A program made the position numbers and the translations under genes. Source: Codonopsis lanceolata (taxonomy: Eukaryota > Streptophyta > Magnoliopsida > Asterales > Campanulaceae). Taken from it: a DNA stretch of 64,000 nt. Each line of letters starts with the position of its first letter. Positions within the stretch are counted from its first letter, which is position 1. The stretch spans positions 81,393,128 to 81,457,127 of the forward strand of contig CM028380.1 of NCBI GenBank assembly GCA_013146195.2, written 5' to 3'. Shown here in pieces: positions 58,940 to 64,000 of the stretch. Under the pieces are notes generated by a model. It had not been told where the DNA came from. It did not search any database and saw nothing but the letters and a program-made list of their open reading frames with translations.

Positions 58940-59745
58940 AGCACTTAGGCTCTCATTCATTGTGACCCCCCTCGTGTATCAAGGATAAGTCCATTGATCC
59001 CCACCTCGTGTACCGAGGATGGTAATGAGCGTTTACGCTCTTGTTCATTGCGACCTCCCCCGTGTACCGAGGATAAGACAATTGATCCCCACCTTGTGTA
59101 CCAAGGATGGTAGTGAGCATTTACGCTCTTGTTCATTGCAACTTTCCCTGTGTACCGATGAATAGGTCATTGATCCCCACCTCATGTACCGAGGATGGTA
59201 GTGAGCGTTTACGCTCTTGTTCAATGCGACCTTCCCCGTGTATCGAGGATAAGGCCATTAATCCCCACCTCGTGTACCGAGGATGGTAGTGAGTGTTTAC
59301 GCTATTGTTTATTGCGACCTTCCCCGTGTACCGAGGTTAAGGTCATTGATCCATACCTCGTATACCAAGGATGGTAGTGAGTGTTTACGCTCTTGTTCAT
59401 TGTGACATTCCTCGTGTACTGAGGATAAGGTCATTGATCCACACCTCGTGTACCGAGGATGGTAGTGAGCGTTTATGCTTTTGTTTATTGTGACCTTCCT
59501 TGTGTACCGAGGATAAAGTCATCGATCCCCACCTCGTGTACCGAAGATGGTAGTGAGCGCTTACGCTCTTATTCATTGCGACCTTCCCCATGTCCCGAGG
59601 ATGAGGCCCTTGATCCCCACCTTCATATCAAGGATAGGATGACATTGTGACCTTTATCGTGTCCTGAGGAAGAGGCCCTTGATCCCCACCTCCGTATCGA
59701 GGATTGGGTGAGCACTTAGGCTTTTGTTTATTGCGACCTTCCTTG
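58940..59745. repeat. Minisatellite B, ~90-bp unit
   Basis: About nine copies of TGATCCCCACCTCGTGTACC, GAGGATGGTAGTGAGCG, TTTACGCTCTTGTTCATTGC and GACCTTCCCCGTGTACCGAG. Frames open through it on both strands are repeat artefacts. Confidence 0.9.
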
Positions 59746-59929
59746 CGTTCCGAGGAATTTGTCTTATGTGTCGAGGTCTTTCATCTCGCGTTTCGGAATC
59801 TTACCTCACGTTCCGAGGTATTTGCATCGATATATAGAAGTAGGTCGTGTATATTTCGGGAATGTCAATGATGGTGTCACTTAGTATCGAGGAACAAACA
59901 AGTATGGCTGGGGAATGCCAATGATGGTT

Positions 59930-60700
59930 TCTCTCCATATCGATGAGCAAACCATGTATAGTGATAATACACTCGGCTGCGAGTAAATTCGAGCGGGGAG
60001 CATAAGTGCAGGAAGGTGCAGTGTACTACTCGGTCGTGAGTGAACTCGAGCGGGAGGACAATATGAAGCTCAGTCGTGAGTAAACTCAAGCAGGGAGCAT
60101 AATCGTAGGTAGCCGCGGTGTACTGCTCAACCGCGAGTAAACTCGAACGGGAGGACAACATGAAGCTCAGTCGTGAGTAAACTCGAGTGGGGAGCAAGAG
60201 CGCAGGTAGGCGCGATGTACTACTTAACCGCGAGTAAACTTCGAGCGAGGAGCATAATCGCAGGTAGTCGCGGTGTACTACTCAACCGTGAGTAAACTCG
60301 AACGGAAGGACAACATGAAGCTTAGTCGTGAGTAAACTCGAGTGGGGAGCAAGAGCGCAGGTAGGCGCGATGTACTACTTAACCGCGAGTAAACTTGAGC
60401 GAGGGGAAAATATGAAGCTCAGTCGCGAGGAAACTCGAGCGGGGAGCACGAGCGCAAGTAGGCGCGATCTACTACTCAATCGCGAGTAAACTCGAGTGGG
60501 GCGCATGAGCGCAGGTAGGTGTGATGTACTACTCAACCGCGAGTAAACTCGAGCGGGGAGGATGAGCGGAGGTAGACACAGTGTACCACTCAACCGCGAG
60601 TAAACTCGTGCGGGGAGCATGAGCGCAGGTAGGCGCGGTGTACTACTAAACCGCGAGTAAACTCAAGCAGGAGGAATATATGAAGCTCAGTCGCGAGATA
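59930..60700. repeat. Minisatellite C, ~60-bp unit
   Basis: About a dozen copies of ACTCAACCGCGAGTAAACTC, GAGCGGGGAGCATGAGCG and CAGGTAGGCGCGGTGTACT, with every few units varied to AATATGAAGCTCAGTCG. Confidence 0.9.
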
Positions 60701-60895
60701 GATGAGCTTAGGCGCTAGCATGAATATGGCCAGCGAGGATCTTCCAAATAGTAGTCTCTATCGTCATCGATGATCAGCCATGGTAGTAGTAGTGATGGTA
60801 GTAGCAATGGTAGCTCCCTACTTCTCGAGCGTGAGAGGACGTCATTAGTTAGCGAAGTAATAATGATCTTCGTTTGATTCATGCTTTTGTAGCAG

Positions 60896-62940
60896 TGATG
60901 AGCGCAAGATTTCCACGAATTTTCCTGAGAATTTTTGTTATTTTGTGTTATTTTTTTAGTTAATTATGCTTTGGAAATATTATTATTTGTGTATTTGTGC
61001 TTAATGTAGGTTTCCATGCATAATCAAGCTTTTATACGGTGTTTAGCACGAAGTTCGAGGCAATTTCGGGCTTAAAAGTTGAATTAGAAATTATTTGAAC
61101 AACGTCCATTAAGTCCTTCAAGATATCCAAGGCAATTAAGGCTTAACAGAGGCTAACCGAGGCTGAAAACACTAACGGAGGACCAATCTGCAAACCTGGA
61201 AGAAGTCTGGCGGCGCCAATTACTGAACCTTCAGGGGGACCGGAGCAAATTTCAGAAGTTCAGGGGAGCTGGCGCAATTATCAGAAAGGCATGTGTGTTG
61301 TCGGCTGACTGCTGGTGACACTTGTCGCTTGCTGCTGCTTCCCTTCCACTAGTACAACCCGCGGTACTCCTCCATGGATCCGGGTCAGCCCGCGCTACAA
61401 CCTACCCATCCAACCCATATGCCCACCTTTCAGCCCACTTCACCTCACATTCCCTCACCCACCAGCCCTGGGCCAACCCACGCATTTCTCCATGGTTTGC
61501 CCATTTGCCCAGCCGTGCCCCAGCCCTTTTTTCTCCCATTTTTGCCCTTAAATCTCCCTTGTCTTCCCTAAATTACCCTTCTGGCCTGCTCTCCCTTTGC
61601 TGCCTCCATTTTTAATTATCCAGCAGCCTTCATTTTGTAAAAAGAAGTCCCCATTTCAGGACTTTGTTCCCAAAATGGGGCACCAGCCCCCATTTCCACC
61701 ATTTTCACATCAAATCTCCAATGCTTGATCACCATTGAAGGTTTGGAGCTTCAAATCAAGGGCCAAAGACGCATTTGCAAAAGATTTCAACCCCGGAATG
61801 CAATTTCTTCGGTTTAATTCTTTCTATCTCTATTTTTGATAGTTGTATAATTTCTTGGGTTGATTTATTTTGTAAATGTTGATTTGGTTTGTGCTTAAAA
61901 TATTTATGAAAATGTAATTATTTTCTATGTTAAATGTAGTGTTTTAATTTAATTTATCTCTTTATTTAGTACACAATTATGTTGGTTATTATTTTGTGAA
62001 ATTAATGTTTTTAATTATCTGACCAATAATTAAATGATTTTAGAAATATTTAGGATCCGCGAGAGCTACCTTTATATTTCGGACCAATCAATTTAATAGT
62101 TGGTGTTCTGTGACACACACCGATAGCCAAAATGAGACTAGGTTTGACACGCGATCGAACCACCTTAACCATTCGCAAGGTCGGGGAGGTTAGGGTTGAC
62201 TATAAGATGCGAGAGCCCGTAGTTAACCAATTTTATTTGTCTCGGCTACCAACATGAATTGTAGAAAAATATAGAGAGTTTCTTTTTGCGAAGTATTACC
62301 CATGCACTTGGTTATTATTGTGTGTTCTTCATGATTTTAATGGCGTAGCGAACCATTAGATGATCACTAGAATGATAGGATACGAAGCGAAAGCCCTTCC
62401 TATTATTCCGAAAATCACAATAGTAGTTTGCGTGGCGTGAGACCGAAAGGAGATCGTGCGTAGATAGTCTTTGGATGCTTGTTTACACATGCGATTATTT
62501 TCTCCCCTATGTTATGTGTTGCGATGATATGAGCCCATAGCAAGGTTGAGAGATAGCTAGATTTGCTATACGTAGCGAAAGCCCGTAGCGAATAAAATAG
62601 CGCATCCGACTACCAAGACTTGAGTTAAAGAAAAACAAAAAGATGATTAAATTAAGCACCGGCTAGACTAGAAATAATGCATTCCTATATTTTTATCTTG
62701 ATTTGTTGTTGCCAAACCACCTTCGCAGTAGTGTAGATTTTAATTACTTTCTAGGTTGTTTATTTTTATTTTTAGATTTTAATTCAATTTCTTTTCGCTC
62801 AAATATAATTAGTTAGCATAATTTCGGTACTTAGTTGGAGTGAGAATTACGCGCATTCCTCGTGGGATCGACTCGTGCTTACGAACTTTATTACTTGATA
62901 CGGTCGGGTAATCTTGCCCGTGTTGCGTTCGCGCACATCA
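60896..62940. mobile_element. Solo LTR, 2,045 bp
   Basis: The tips TGATGAGCGC and GCGCACATCA are inverted copies with one mismatch and the canonical TG...CA ends. A perfect 5-bp target duplication AGCAG flanks it (60891-60895 and 62941-62945). No internal region is present, so it arose by LTR-LTR recombination. Pro-rich open frames at 61315-61615 lie inside the LTR and are not supported as genes. Size suggests a gypsy-type element, unproven. The minisatellite-bearing DNA was contiguous before this insertion. Confidence 0.92.
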
Positions 62941-62945
62941 AGCAG

Positions 62946-63465
62946 CCCCCTAGTTAACTGTTGATCGGGCACAAATAAATAGATAAATGTTGAGACTTCT
63001 TGTACTGCAGCAATTTCTGACTTGATGAAATACATTTTCCATAATCTTACCCACTTGGTGAGAATCGGGTCATGATTGGACCTCGACGTGGCGAGACCCC
63101 AAATATAACAACTCTCACGAACGAAGGTGGGCACTGGGCCTTGTGATCTTGGCGTGGTGGGAGTCAACCAATAACGGGCATTTGGACCTTGTGATCTTGG
63201 CATGGCAAGATCACCATGAAAATAGCTCTCGGGGGTAAATGAGGGCTCTTAGGCCTTGTGATAGTGGTTTTGATGCTTTAGAGAACGATGAGATTGCGTG
63301 GATTTAGTGCCTGATATTTTAAAAGCATCATTTGCAAATCAAGTATATTTCCCTCTAAATAAGGTTGAGGTAGGTGTGATACATCAAATCTCATGTAAGT
63401 GAAAAGGATATTCATGCTCGCATTATATGTTACTGATAATAAGTAAATATAATATTTTTGTGATG
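62946..63465. other. Gypsy-like non-coding DNA, short repeats
   Basis: GGGCCTTGTGATCTTGGCGTGG recurs in diverged form at about 63138, 63186 and 63250. No gene is seen. Confidence 0.4.
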
Positions 63466-64000
63466 ACCCGGACCCGGACCCAGACCCAGACCCAAGGTGG
63501 AATCGCGGGTCAAGCTATCCAAATAGGGGGACTAGAAACATGCAAGGACTCAAATAAGAAAACGACGTGACGCAACATTTTAGACGTGACACGACTCGGC
63601 ACCAAAAGGTCAGAATTTTAAAAACTTTTCACCCGATATAACAGTTAAGCAATTAAATCAAGTCTTCGGCGACACTACATGCCGGAACCCAAACTAAGCA
63701 GTAAATAATACAAGAAAATAAATAAGTGCTAATGGGATGCTCAGCGGAAGACTATACATAATGGACTAAAAACAAGATATACAAGCTCGACTTACACAAA
63801 TGTCGGCATCAAAAGGAGTACAAGTACTACAAGTAGCTACAAAAAGGTCATAAGTACAAGTTCTATACACATTCCCCATCGTCCTTGCAAAATACAAAAG
63901 AATAGGAGATGACATCTAAACCACCTCTTCAACTGCAACGTCGGACCAAAAGAGAAACCAAAGAAGTTTGAGTACTACAAGCCTCAATGAGAAGGACCTG
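63466..64000. other. Possible LTR start, (GGACCC)n; unassigned
   Basis: TGTGATGACCCGGACCC begins a segment with short GACCC repeats (63473-63494), followed by CTACATGCCGGAACCC-type sequence. It could be another LTR cut by the window edge. No coding signal. Confidence 0.3.

Noticed and set aside
58575..60700. CRISPR-like alternation of repeats
   Set aside because: Units are contiguous tandem repeats without unique spacers, in a plant genome; these are minisatellites.
61315..61615. Proline-rich ORF inside the solo LTR
   Set aside because: Three overlapping frames are open at once because of CCC-rich sequence; it lies inside a well-bounded LTR and matches no domain.

Overview
This window is nuclear DNA of a eudicot plant. 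The evidence is a spliced, chloroplast-type thiamine thiazole synthase gene (THI1/THI4), a plant type-II pectin methylesterase gene, a fragment of the plant ARF-GEF GNOM, and a dense nest of plant transposons (Copia, Ty3/gypsy-like, Mutator, Helitron, hAT, Tourist). Species cannot be named from the sequence. Only THI1 looks intact; nearly every other coding stretch carries stops or frameshifts. No rRNA, tRNA or CRISPR array was seen.

Layout. 0-3.7 kb: tandem repeats (a 21-nt GCGTCGTTGCC family that switches strand, and a GTGTCACTTTT repeat). 3.7-11.9 kb: a minus-strand Helitron built of tandem repeats, split by a decayed minus-strand Copia element (4441-10637). 13.8-14.4 kb: a Mutator-type MITE. 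14.8-16.5 kb: a pectinesterase gene with three apparent frameshifts. 18.4-22.0 kb: a decayed DUF1985/Ulp1-protease gene interrupted by a hAT MITE. 22.4-25.8 kb: a short tandem repeat and a second, truncated Copia of the same family. 28.5-31.4 kb: THI1 on the minus strand, three exons. 31.6-37.4 kb: a 5.8-kb Mutator-like element with ~266-bp terminal inverted repeats, 9-bp target duplications, a broken MuDR-type transposase gene and a second gene of GRF zinc-finger type. 37.7-40.4 kb: gypsy-type fragment. 40.4-42.8 kb: third Copia fragment (gag, tRNA-Met primer site, 5' LTR). 42.9-49.4 kb: a second Helitron of the same family as the first, containing a nested Helitron with a Pif1-type helicase remnant. 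49.4-56.9 kb: AT-rich repeats, a MITE candidate and one unrecognised ORF. 56.9-57.7 kb: Tourist MITE and GNOM fragment. 57.7-64 kb: gypsy-like non-coding DNA with three minisatellites and a 2,045-bp solo LTR.

The most interesting structural observation is that a ~190-bp tandem unit in both Helitrons matches the terminal ~190 bp (U3 start) of the Copia LTRs in this window, including the LTR tip. A Helitron lineage therefore seems to have captured and amplified a piece of a retrotransposon promoter, and one Copia copy later landed inside such an array.

All homology statements rest on motif recognition by reading; no database search was run. Copy numbers, periods and divergence are counted by eye.
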